Shown: positions 1 to 5,532, numbered from the stretch's first letter. The stretch is 5,532 nt of DNA from an uncultured Gemella sp. (GCA_947254465.1 CAMYEU010000119.1:1-5532); one strand, 5' to 3'. Notes: a model not told the origin generated them from the letters alone. Numbers and translations are program-made.

Positions 1-1
1 A

Positions 2-64
2 GGATTAGGATTAGGAATCCTAGGTGGATTACTTGCTGCAGCAAGACGTCGTAAAGAAAAATAA
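2..64 (+). CDS. C-terminal end of a cell-wall-anchored (LPXTG-type) surface protein, 5' partial
   Basis: The frame beginning at base 2 reads GLGLGILGGLLAAARRRKEK and stops at TAA (62-64). A glycine/leucine/alanine-rich hydrophobic run followed by a short, strongly basic tail is the usual end of a Gram-positive sorting signal. There it retains the precursor in the membrane while sortase cuts at an LPXTG motif some 20 residues upstream. The LPXTG itself would lie before the window, so it is not seen, and nothing can be said about the protein's function. The reading is supported by the clean stop and by the strong terminator about 70 nt downstream in the same direction. A plain membrane-protein tail is the main alternative. 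Confidence 0.75.
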   Translation, partial: GLGLGILGGLLAAARRRKEK

Positions 65-133
65 GAAGTTGTTAAAACTGAATAGAAGATAACACAACAA
101 AATCAATTTTTGGTTAACTTCTATAAAAATTAT

Positions 134-175
134 AAAAAAGTTCATAGTGATTTTATAATTACTATGAGCTTTTTT
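134..175 (+). terminator. Intrinsic terminator after the surface-protein gene
   Basis: A near-perfect hairpin pairs 134-152 with 157-175 around a 4-nt TTAT loop, about 19 pairs including two G-U pairs. The A6 run 134-139 pairs with the T6 run 170-175, which also serves as the U-tract. It lies 69 nt after the stop at 64 and isolates the surface-protein gene from yebC. The A/T symmetry means it could also stop minus-strand transcription, though no minus-strand gene needs it here. The stretch 65-133 between stop and hairpin shows nothing else that I can support. Confidence 0.9.
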
Positions 176-184
176 ATACAACGC

Positions 185-213
185 TTGAAAAAATAGCTTA
201 AATATAGTAATAT
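185..213 (+). promoter_or_regulatory. Probable sigma-A promoter for yebC-RDD unit
   Basis: TTGAAA at 185-190 (-35) and TAATAT at 208-213 (-10) are separated by exactly 17 nt. Each differs from the consensus by only one base. It sits just after the upstream terminator and before the next gene. Transcription would start near 219-221, leaving a leader of roughly 87 nt before the yebC start codon. In this AT-rich DNA chance matches are common, but the pairing, spacing and position are all right. Confidence 0.75.
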
Positions 214-223
214 AGAGAGGTAT

Positions 224-262
224 GTAATAATTTTCTAGCCGTCTTTTGGTGAGAAAAATTAC
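224..262 (+). other. Possible leader hairpin upstream of yebC
   Basis: Within the roughly 87-nt yebC leader, 231-236 (TTTTCT) pairs with 252-257 (AGAAAA). After a two-base bulge (AA, 229-230), 224-228 (GTAAT) pairs with 258-262 (ATTAC). The 15-nt loop contains CC (239-240) and GG (248-249), which could pair further. No T-tract follows, so it is not a terminator, and it does not match a riboswitch class I know. It could affect mRNA stability or translation, or it could simply be chance in AT-rich DNA. Confidence 0.25.
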
Positions 263-306
263 TATTATGGAAAATATTTATATAAAGAAAGAGAGATTAA
301 AAGACT

Positions 307-1026
307 ATGGGTCGTAAATGGAATAATATTAAAGAAAAAAAAGCGGCAAAAGACGCTAATACTAGTAAGATTTATGCTAAATTTGGACGTGAAATCTACC
401 AAGCAGCGAAAAGTGGAGAGCCGGATCCAGAAAGTAACAGAAATTTAAAAGTAGTTTTAGAAAGAGCAAAAACTTACCGTGTTCCTAAAAATATTATTGA
501 CCGTGCTATTGAAAAAGCAAAAGGTGGAAGTGAAGAGAATTATGATGAATTACGCTATGAAGGTTTCGGTGTAAGTGGAACAATGGTTATTATCGACACA
601 CTTACAAATAACGTTAACCGTACAGCTGCTGAAGTTCGTACAGCGTTAGGTAAAAACGGAGGGAATCTAGGTGTTACTGGTTCTGTTAACTATATGTTCG
701 ACAACACTGCAGTAATCGGTGTTGAAGGTAAAAGTGCTGATGAATTATTAGAAATCCTAATGGAAGCAGATATCGACGCTCGTGATATTATCGAAGAAGA
801 TGAATTAACACTAGTATACGGTGAACCAGAAAACTTCCATGAAATCCAAGAAGCGTTAAAAGCTGCTGGAATCGAAGAGTTTGAAGTTGCTGAGATTTCA
901 ATGATTCCTCAAAATGAAGTAACCTTAAGCGAAGAAGATAAAGTTAAATTCGAAAGAATGTTAGAAATGCTTGATGACTGTGAAGATGTTCAACAAGTAT
1001 ACCACAACGTTGACTTAGAAGCCTAG
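307..1026 (+). CDS. yebC2: YebC/TACO1-family translation factor (YebC2/YeeN subgroup)
   Basis: This 239-residue protein is full length for the YebC/PmpR/TACO1 family (about 240). Family landmarks are the N-terminal MGRKWNNIKEKKAAKDA, the helical segment ERAKTYRVPKNIIDRAIEK (52-70) followed by AKGG (71-74), YEGFGVSG (84-91), NNVNRTAAEVR (101-111), GSVNYMF (125-131) and a C-terminal DVQQVYHNV (227-235). The MGRKWNNI opening, rather than AGHSKW, and the early SGEPDPESN (36-44) match the Firmicute YebC2/YeeN branch. Older annotations call the family transcriptional regulators. More recent work on YebC2 and on mitochondrial TACO1 points to a cytosolic ribosome factor that relieves stalling at proline-rich stretches, so that role is transferred knowledge. 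The start ATG has a purine-rich AAAGAGAG (288-295) upstream. All 17 isoleucine codons are ATT or ATC, which suggests good expression. The next gene begins 7 nt after the stop. Confidence 0.93.
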   Translation: MGRKWNNIKEKKAAKDANTSKIYAKFGREIYQAAKSGEPDPESNRNLKVVLERAKTYRVPKNIIDRAIEKAKGGSEENYDELRYEGFGVSGTMVIIDTLTNNVNRTAAEVRTALGKNGGNLGVTGSVNYMFDNTAVIGVEGKSADELLEILMEADIDARDIIEEDELTLVYGEPENFHEIQEALKAAGIEEFEVAEISMIPQNEVTLSEEDKVKFERMLEMLDDCEDVQQVYHNVDLEA

Positions 1027-1030
1027 GTGA
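1025..1030 (+). promoter_or_regulatory. Ribosome binding site of the RDD gene, overlapping the yebC stop
   Basis: AGGTGA at 1025-1030 begins inside the yebC TAG stop codon (1024-1026) and ends only 3 nt before the ATG at 1034. The spacing is short for a Shine-Dalgarno site. A ribosome terminating on yebC would release exactly here, so translation of the RDD gene is probably coupled to that of yebC (inference). Confidence 0.55.
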
Positions 1031-1033
1031 CTT

Positions 1034-1627
1034 ATGGTAAAAAAAATTAAAAAGAATAGATCATACAGTTATAATGATAGAAATATAAAACCAACATTTA
1101 GTGATATTTCAGGACCAATTGAAGAACCATTGTTAGATGTGAACGGAGAAACAGCATCAATAGTTAAACGTTTCTTTGCGTATCTAATAGACTTGGCGAT
1201 TTATCTACCAATAGCTTTTGTATTCCAATATACAACTACAAATTTACGAGCTCAAGGTGGAGCAGAAAATGAAAGAAACGCATTATACATGACGATATCT
1301 ATAGTTATTTTTGCGGTTCTTTTATATGGATACCTACCACAGAGATGGAAAGGTCAAACAATTGGAAAAAAACTTCTTAAATTAAGAATAGTTCCAACTG
1401 ATAACAAAAAAATAGAATTTTCTAGATATCTAATCAGAGAATTCTTGATTAAAGTAACTATAGGTTGGGGAGCAGTACCAGTTTCAGCGCTATTCTGGTT
1501 ATATGAAACATACGTGCTTAAACGTAAAGACTCTATAATGTTATATGATAGATTACTTAATATGCGTGTTGTAGCAGCTACAGAACAACAAAAAGAAGAA
1601 AAAGTAAAAGAAGATAAAGAGAAATAA
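1034..1627 (+). CDS. RDD-family integral membrane protein
   Basis: This 197-residue protein matches the RDD family, small membrane proteins named after conserved Arg-Asp-Asp residues. Arg46 and Asp53 lie in VKRFFAYLIDLAIYL (44-58). The typical internal segment QTIGKKLLKLRIV spans 108-120, and Asp172 lies in YDRLLNMRVV (171-180). Three hydrophobic segments are visible: about 47-66, 85-102 and 141-161. The N-terminus (1-40) is polar and basic, and the last 15 residues are almost all Lys, Glu, Gln and Asp, probably a cytoplasmic tail. The family's biochemical role is mostly unknown; a few members have been linked to transport or Na+/H+ antiport, which cannot be assumed here. It is the second gene of the yebC unit and shares its promoter. 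Ten of its 18 isoleucine codons are ATA, unlike yebC, which suggests lower translation demand. Confidence 0.88.
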   Translation: MVKKIKKNRSYSYNDRNIKPTFSDISGPIEEPLLDVNGETASIVKRFFAYLIDLAIYLPIAFVFQYTTTNLRAQGGAENERNALYMTISIVIFAVLLYGYLPQRWKGQTIGKKLLKLRIVPTDNKKIEFSRYLIREFLIKVTIGWGAVPVSALFWLYETYVLKRKDSIMLYDRLLNMRVVAATEQQKEEKVKEDKEK

Positions 1628-1632
1628 TGAAT

Positions 1633-1682
1633 AAACTAGCTGATTTAGGGTTGATATAAACCTAAAAACAGCTAGTTTTTTT
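1633..1682 (+). terminator. Two-tier intrinsic terminator of the yebC-RDD unit
   Basis: The outer stem pairs AAACTAGCTG (1633-1642) with CAGCTAGTTT (1669-1678), 10 perfect pairs. Inside it TTTAGG (1644-1649) pairs with CCTAAA (1661-1666) and can extend by two T-A pairs past a bulged G at 1650. The T-tract is 1676-1682. It starts 5 nt after the RDD stop codon and ends the two-gene transcript before the deoR promoter. Confidence 0.92.
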
Positions 1683-1719
1683 GTATTTTATGTTAGAATT
1701 AACGTTCGTTTTAATGTTT

Positions 1720-1746
1720 TTTTATATTTTCAGTTTTATATTTTCA
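1720..1746 (+). repeat. 13-nt direct repeat at 14-nt period in the deoR promoter (candidate operator)
   Basis: TTTTATATTTTCA occurs exactly twice, at 1720-1732 and 1734-1746, separated by one G. The second copy covers the -35 position of the deoR promoter. A shorter pair, TGTTAAA at 1754-1760 and 1768-1774, has the same 14-nt period and covers the -10 and start-site region. DeoR-family repressors often bind short TGTT-rich direct or inverted repeats near their own promoters, so this may be an autoregulatory operator. That is inference; T-rich low-complexity sequence is the alternative. Confidence 0.4.
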
Positions 1747-1762
1747 AAAAAAGTGTTAAAAT
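1734..1762 (+). promoter_or_regulatory. Extended -10 promoter of the deoR-type gene
   Basis: TGTTAAAAT at 1754-1762 is an extended -10 element (TG, one base, then TAAAAT at 1757-1762). The region 17 nt upstream, TTTTAT at 1734-1739, is a poor -35, which is commonly tolerated when the TG extension is present. Transcription would start near 1769, giving a leader of about 30 nt that contains the GTGGAG ribosome binding site (1789-1794). Confidence 0.7.
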
Positions 1763-1799
1763 ATAGATGTTAAATTTATTACCTTAGAGTGGAGAAAAA

Positions 1800-2549
1800 A
1801 TGTTAAAGATAGATAGACACAGCTATATTTTAAACGAGTTAAAAACAAAGCATTTAGTACGTGTGAGTAACCTTGCTAATGATATGAAAGTAACAGAGAT
1901 GACAATACGTCGTGATTTACAAGAGTTGGAAGACTATGGGCATCTTACTAGAATACATGGAGGAGCAAAATTAAAACCGAAAAATTTTTACCAGGAAGAT
2001 AATTACAATAAGAAGATTTCTGTAAATGTTGAAGAAAAAAAACAAATAGCTAGAAAAGTAGCGGATCTTATAAAAGATAATGAGACTATTTTTATAGGAG
2101 CTGGAAGTACAACGAGTTACTTGGCAGAATTTTTACAAGACAAGAATCTTAATATAGTAACTAATTCATTGACAGTTTTTGAACAGTTCAAAGATAATCC
2201 TTCTTGCGATCTTATCTTCATCGGAGGAAGATATCGTCAAAAAACAAAAGGATTTATAGGGTATTTTACGCAAGATGCACTTAGTAAAATAAGTGTTAAT
2301 AAAGCATTTGTGGGAGTAAATGGTATAGATTTAGAAAAAGTTACTATCTCTGATGAAGAAGAAGGGCGTTGTAACGAGACGATTCTTAATAATGCGACTG
2401 AACGTTATGTACTAGCCGATCACAGTAAGTTTTCAACACATGCATTTTATACATTTTTCCAACTCAAAGACCTAACAGCAATCATCAGTGATGATGTTCT
2501 TGATGAAAATATTAAAGATCAATATCGAAAAGAAGTAGAAATAATATAG
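1800..2549 (+). CDS. DeoR/GlpR-family transcriptional repressor
   Basis: This 249-residue protein is the normal length for DeoR-family sugar-metabolism repressors. The N-terminal winged helix-turn-helix (about 5-58) shows VSNLANDMKVTEMTIRRDLQ (22-41), with the TIRRDL recognition helix, and ends in the signature RIHGGA (51-56). The C-terminal effector domain has GAGSTTSYLAEFL (100-112), VTNS (120-123), IGGRYRQKT (141-149), FVGVNGID (170-177) and LADHSKF (205-211). In this family the domain is related to phosphosugar isomerases and binds phosphorylated sugars, which release the repressor from DNA. Here the gene is transcribed alone, from its own promoter to its own terminator, and no sugar transport or catabolic gene adjoins it. 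The effector and targets therefore cannot be named. Its ribosome binding site is GGAG (1791-1794), 5 nt before ATG. ATA is frequent among its isoleucine codons, as in the RDD gene. Confidence 0.93.
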   Translation: MLKIDRHSYILNELKTKHLVRVSNLANDMKVTEMTIRRDLQELEDYGHLTRIHGGAKLKPKNFYQEDNYNKKISVNVEEKKQIARKVADLIKDNETIFIGAGSTTSYLAEFLQDKNLNIVTNSLTVFEQFKDNPSCDLIFIGGRYRQKTKGFIGYFTQDALSKISVNKAFVGVNGIDLEKVTISDEEEGRCNETILNNATERYVLADHSKFSTHAFYTFFQLKDLTAIISDDVLDENIKDQYRKEVEII

Positions 2550-2557
2550 AATTATAG

Positions 2558-2589
2558 TTCAGGACTTAAAATTAGTCCTGAATTTTTTT
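2558..2589 (+). terminator. Intrinsic terminator of the deoR-type gene
   Basis: TTCAGGACT (2558-2566) pairs perfectly with AGTCCTGAA (2574-2582) around a 7-nt loop, followed by seven T residues (2583-2589). It lies 8 nt after the stop codon at 2547-2549. Confidence 0.93.
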
Positions 2590-2636
2590 AATATTAAGTT
2601 TGCACAAATTACGTAATCACGATTCTATGAAATATT

Positions 2637-2674
2637 AAAAAACCTAGATTTAGAATGTCTAAATCTAGGTTTTT
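2637..2674 (-). terminator. Intrinsic terminator of the metalloprotease gene
   Basis: CCTAGATTTAG (2643-2653) pairs perfectly with CTAAATCTAGG (2659-2669) around a 5-nt loop. Flanking A6 (2637-2642) and T5 (2670-2674) extend the stem. On the minus strand the hairpin begins about 10 nt after the protease stop (2685-2687) and is followed by a U-run from the A6 tract. Its symmetry lets it also catch plus-strand transcripts that escape the terminator at 2558-2589. The gap between the two hairpins (2590-2636) holds nothing else that I can support. Confidence 0.9.
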
Positions 2675-2684
2675 ATTATTCAAA

Positions 2685-5483
2685 TTATGATTTGAAGATA
2701 GAAGTTTTAAAGCTATTTGTTTGTTGAAGAAGTTTTTTGTATAGTTTCTCTTTAAGTGCAACAGTATTGTCAGATTTAACTGATCCATTTTTAAGAGTTG
2801 CTTTATCTTTTTCAACTGCTTCAGCAAATGCACGTTTTAAGTCTTCGTAGCTACTGTATGTAGTACCGTCGATTGTAACAGGGTTAAATCCTGCTTTAGC
2901 TTTATCAACAACTTCTTTGAAGTATGCTTTCTTCCAATCTTCTAGGTTGTTAAATTTACCGTCAGAAATCTTATTGATGATGAAGTCATCACCTAGAGTA
3001 TCTTTACCGGCTTTTTTAGATTCAGCTTTTAACATATTCGAAGCGTAGTTTAAGAATCCTTTTTCGTATCCGTAGTAACCCCAAATTCTGAATGTGTTAT
3101 GTTTGAATGACATAGATCCTGGAGCACCTTCACTTGTGTTACCTCCGTAGATACCTGCAGTAATAGGTACAGTTACGTAGGCAGTTCCAAATCCAGTTGG
3201 ATCATAGATAGCATTACCTGGACCATGTTTAGTCATGAAGTTTTTATCTACTAAGTCGTTAACAGAGTTTAACTCATATCCTTTTTCTTCTTCATTTAGG
3301 TCTCTAACTTCATCGTATTGGTTCTTCGTATTAGCGTTACGTAATTTTTTAGCAACTTTCTTGAACCAAGCGTTGTTTAGTTCTTTACTGTGTTTCTCAA
3401 TTACAGCTTCCCCTTCAAGGTAATCAAGAAGCATTAATGTGTCGTTGAAACCTTTCATGTAATGATCGATTTCCGCACGAGATGTAAGATCGTTTGGATT
3501 AGTGTTATACCATTGGTTTCCGTCGTTTGGACGTTCGTATGCCATGTTTAATCCAAGTGCTTTAAAGTCACCGTTTGGACTTGTTTCAGCAGGTGATTGT
3601 AACATACCTTGTGCGAATGCTTCTAAGTCAGTTCCTTCACGGTGTCTTGAACCACCTAAGTAAACCATACGGTCGTTTACGTGAGTTGTTTCGTGAGTGA
3701 ATGCAGAGATACCGAAGTCACTAATCATATCAGTAACCATGAAGAATACTGAATCATCTTTGTAAGGGTTACCGTAAACACGAGCTACTGCTCCCATACG
3801 CCAGTCAGTTGCATGATAACGTCCTGTTGGCCCGTATAATTCACGGATAGGAGCCACATCTTTACCACTATTAGTGTGTCCATATTTATCTGTGCTAATT
3901 CCTTTGTAATTTTGGTTATCTAGCACCGGTGTTGGTACCATGTTGTTGCTCTTAAGAAGTTGGTTACGAACTTTATCTAATGATAAACGAGACCAGAAGT
4001 CTAGGTAATTTTGTTGAGCTTTTGCTACTTTATCGATTTCTGCTTTAAATGCCTCACGTTCTGCTTCAGTATTTTTACCGTATTTCTCAAATGAACTGTA
4101 AGCCATAGTGTTGTATGTTGAGATTAAGAACATATGTGCATCTTTCAAGTTAAGAAGTGGCAGAATCATCTTACCGTGCATGTCGTTATTTAATCCTTCG
4201 TATGCTCTGTGTTTCTTATCAGCAAATTCAGGTGTTGTAGTTTTCGGTTCAACAATATATACATTATCTTTAGTTGCTTTTATGAACCAATCGTTTAAGT
4301 CAGTATCATTTGTGAATAGACGCATATTGTAGTCTAAGAAGCTATTTAACTCACCTATACCGATAGTTCCACCGATAGTTTCACGATAAGCTTCTAAAGT
4401 TCTATCACCTTTAATGTTACTTTCTTTAGAACCAACTTTAATCAAGAAGTCTAAGACGCTAACGTTCTTACCGTAGAAGTCAGGTTTGAATAACATTAAC
4501 TCTTTAATGTTAAAGTCATCGAATTTAACACCGTAGTAACGGTTTAGGTAAGCTAATCCAAGAAGAACTGCAGCCTTATTGTCATCAATTTTCTTAATCA
4601 ATGCACGTTTAGCAGCTTCATCAGTGTTAAGTTGGTGATCTTCATTTTGAACTAACTTAGTAACGAATTTGTTAAGGTTATCTTTAACGTACTTGAAGCT
4701 TTCTTCTAAGTAAAGATCCTTAATTGCATTTACTTTGTTACCACCTGTTCTTCCTAAGTGTTGATAAATAGGATCAGATTGTAATTCTACTGGACTTAAT
4801 TTGCTTTCGATAGCACTAATTAAATCGCTACGCTCTTTATCAACGATGTTAGGAGTATAAACTATTTCTCCAAGTTCAGCGATGCTATATTCTTTAACTT
4901 GTTTCACTTGAGATTCTTTAGGTGAGATGTTAAAGATTTCTTTTGTCTTATCAGCGTAATGAACGATAATGCGGTTGGCATCACCAAGTTCAGTTACAAA
5001 CTCATTATCTTTCATAGCAGCAACAGATAAAACTTCTGTAGTTAATAATTTAGAATTTGCAGGAATCTTGTTACCTTGGTTAACAATCCACTCTTTATTG
5101 TAGAATGGTTGAAGTTTTTCGATATTACGGTAAGCAAGTTCACGATCTGCTTTATAATCTTGAGTATCTTTATAAGTATCAGCTTTTGGTTTGATGTTGT
5201 TAAGTGTATTAACTACTGGCTCGTTAATTGCATAATCGTGGGCAGTGATTCCCATTTTAGCAAATTTTTCTAAGGCTTGAGCTTCTGTAATACCTTTAAT
5301 TTGTTTAGATTTGTTGTATGAAGATAATCCTGTAGCTACATCAGTTACATAGAAGTTATTCTTGAAGTTATCAAATCCGAAGTATGAATCTCCAGTGTCA
5401 ACTGAACTTGCTCCATACATGATTTCTCCATTTGTAACTTTCATCATACTAACGTTGTTTTCAACCCATCCCCAGTCATAGTT
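2685..5483 (-). CDS. M26-family zinc metalloprotease (IgA1 protease/Zmp type), 5' partial
   Basis: The real sequence is 932 residues, from the contig junction (Asn codon 5481-5483) to TAA at 2685-2687. The zinc site is HETTH, residues 597-601 of this fragment (bases 3681-3695). The third ligand is Glu621 in DLEAFAQGMLQSP, 24 residues after the first His, the spacing known for M26 peptidases. The intervening VYLGG and the downstream EAFAQGMLQ resemble streptococcal IgA1 protease and ZmpB/ZmpC. ATDWRMG (558-564) precedes the site. M26 enzymes are large (often 1,700-2,500 residues), secreted and cell-wall-associated, and cleave host proteins such as IgA1; the substrate here cannot be told from sequence. 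The signal peptide, anchoring region, N-terminal domains and promoter lie beyond the contig end. The frame is uninterrupted, so the fragment looks intact rather than degenerate. ATA codons are rare in the parts I read, in contrast to the deoR and RDD genes. It converges on the deoR gene. Confidence 0.92.
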   Translation of the reverse strand, partial: NYDWGWVENNVSMMKVTNGEIMYGASSVDTGDSYFGFDNFKNNFYVTDVATGLSSYNKSKQIKGITEAQALEKFAKMGITAHDYAINEPVVNTLNNIKPKADTYKDTQDYKADRELAYRNIEKLQPFYNKEWIVNQGNKIPANSKLLTTEVLSVAAMKDNEFVTELGDANRIIVHYADKTKEIFNISPKESQVKQVKEYSIAELGEIVYTPNIVDKERSDLISAIESKLSPVELQSDPIYQHLGRTGGNKVNAIKDLYLEESFKYVKDNLNKFVTKLVQNEDHQLNTDEAAKRALIKKIDDNKAAVLLGLAYLNRYYGVKFDDFNIKELMLFKPDFYGKNVSVLDFLIKVGSKESNIKGDRTLEAYRETIGGTIGIGELNSFLDYNMRLFTNDTDLNDWFIKATKDNVYIVEPKTTTPEFADKKHRAYEGLNNDMHGKMILPLLNLKDAHMFLISTYNTMAYSSFEKYGKNTEAEREAFKAEIDKVAKAQQNYLDFWSRLSLDKVRNQLLKSNNMVPTPVLDNQNYKGISTDKYGHTNSGKDVAPIRELYGPTGRYHATDWRMGAVARVYGNPYKDDSVFFMVTDMISDFGISAFTHETTHVNDRMVYLGGSRHREGTDLEAFAQGMLQSPAETSPNGDFKALGLNMAYERPNDGNQWYNTNPNDLTSRAEIDHYMKGFNDTLMLLDYLEGEAVIEKHSKELNNAWFKKVAKKLRNANTKNQYDEVRDLNEEEKGYELNSVNDLVDKNFMTKHGPGNAIYDPTGFGTAYVTVPITAGIYGGNTSEGAPGSMSFKHNTFRIWGYYGYEKGFLNYASNMLKAESKKAGKDTLGDDFIINKISDGKFNNLEDWKKAYFKEVVDKAKAGFNPVTIDGTTYSSYEDLKRAFAEAVEKDKATLKNGSVKSDNTVALKEKLYKKLLQQTNSFKTSIFKS

Positions 5484-5532
5484 CTGTCTCTTATACACAT
5501 CTCCGAGCCCACGAGACATCTCAGGATCTCGT
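5484..5532. other. Illumina Nextera adapter read-through (non-genomic)
   Basis: The final 49 bases are synthetic. Positions 5484-5502 are the 19-bp Tn5 mosaic end (CTGTCTCTTATACACATCT). Positions 5503-5517 (CCGAGCCCACGAGAC) are the rest of the Nextera Read 2 adapter. Positions 5518-5525 (ATCTCAGG) match an 8-nt i7 index, N715 from memory. Positions 5526-5532 (ATCTCGT) begin the P7 sequence. The order and spacing of all four parts are exactly those of a read running off a short insert. Genomic sequence ends at 5483. The adapter supplies a false ATG (complement of 5517-5519) and the false peptide MSRGLGDVYKRQ in frame with the protease. Confidence 0.98.

Noticed and set aside
64..122. AGAAGTT (64-70) and AACTTCT (116-122) as a long-range stem
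   Set aside because: Seven pairs across a 45-nt AT-rich loop are weak, and the strong terminator at 134-175 explains the region.
222..227. ATG-TAA minimal open frame after GAGAGG in the yebC leader
   Set aside because: The GAGAGG is only one base from the ATG and coincides with the predicted transcription start, so initiation there is unlikely.
1691..1699. TGTTAGAAT resembling a second extended -10 upstream of deoR
   Set aside because: No usable -35 lies upstream, and that region is the T-tract and stem of the preceding terminator. The element at 1754-1762 is better placed.
2608..2617. Perfect 10-nt palindrome ATTACGTAAT in the convergent gap
   Set aside because: It is short, AT-rich and far from any promoter, so chance is adequate.
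2609..2833. Minus-strand open frame of 74 codons
   Set aside because: It overlaps the protease terminator and the 3' end of the protease gene in another frame, has low-complexity Leu/Lys/Asn content and matches no family I know.
3235..5273. Three plus-strand open frames (3235-3423, 4108-4332, 5076-5273) antisense to the protease
   Set aside because: They lie wholly within the protease gene on the opposite strand, are short, and read like complements of coding sequence.
5484..5502. Tn5 mosaic end suggesting a native transposon insertion in the protease gene
   Set aside because: It is followed directly by the Nextera Read 2 adapter, an index and the start of P7, so it is library adapter and not a mobile element.
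5484..5519. ATG start and the 12 residues MSRGLGDVYKRQ as the protease N-terminus
   Set aside because: All 12 codons lie inside the adapter, and no signal peptide or ribosome binding site is present. The gene is 5'-truncated.

Overview
This 5.5-kb window comes from a low-GC Gram-positive bacterium (Firmicutes). Three things suggest this: strong AT bias, T-tailed intrinsic terminators after each complete transcription unit, and a typical Gram-positive gene set. That set has a sortase-type surface-protein tail, a YebC2-type translation factor, and an M26 zinc metalloprotease of the IgA1-protease/Zmp class. M26 proteases are best known from Streptococcus and Gemella. The base composition looks low for Streptococcus, so a Gemella-like oral or mucosal commensal is my best guess, but this is inference.

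Layout, left to right. Positions 2-64 are the last 20 codons of a cell-wall-anchored surface protein (hydrophobic segment plus RRRKEK tail), followed by a strong terminator (134-175). A promoter at 185-213 drives a two-gene unit: yebC2 (307-1026) and, 7 nt further on, an RDD-family membrane protein (1034-1627). A two-tier terminator (1633-1682) ends this unit. Next is a single DeoR/GlpR-type repressor gene (1800-2549) with its own extended -10 promoter, which carries two sets of direct repeats with the same 14-nt period; these may be an autoregulatory operator. It ends at its own terminator (2558-2589). A second hairpin (2637-2674) terminates the converging minus-strand gene. The rest (2685-5483, minus strand) is the C-terminal 932 residues of an M26 metalloprotease containing the complete HExxH...E zinc site.

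The last 49 bases (5484-5532) are not genomic. They are an Illumina Nextera read-through adapter: Tn5 mosaic end, Read 2 adapter, an 8-nt i7 index and the start of P7. A naive reading gives the protease a false ATG and 12 false N-terminal residues (MSRGLGDVYKRQ). The gene is in fact 5'-truncated by the contig edge, and its signal peptide, anchor region and promoter are missing.

Apart from the two cell-surface fragments, which frame housekeeping and regulatory genes, the genes show no shared pathway. I see no mobile element, CRISPR array, RNA gene or convincing new system. The most useful observations are the adapter artefact, the truncated protease with its HETTH variant of the zinc motif, and the repeat array in the deoR promoter.
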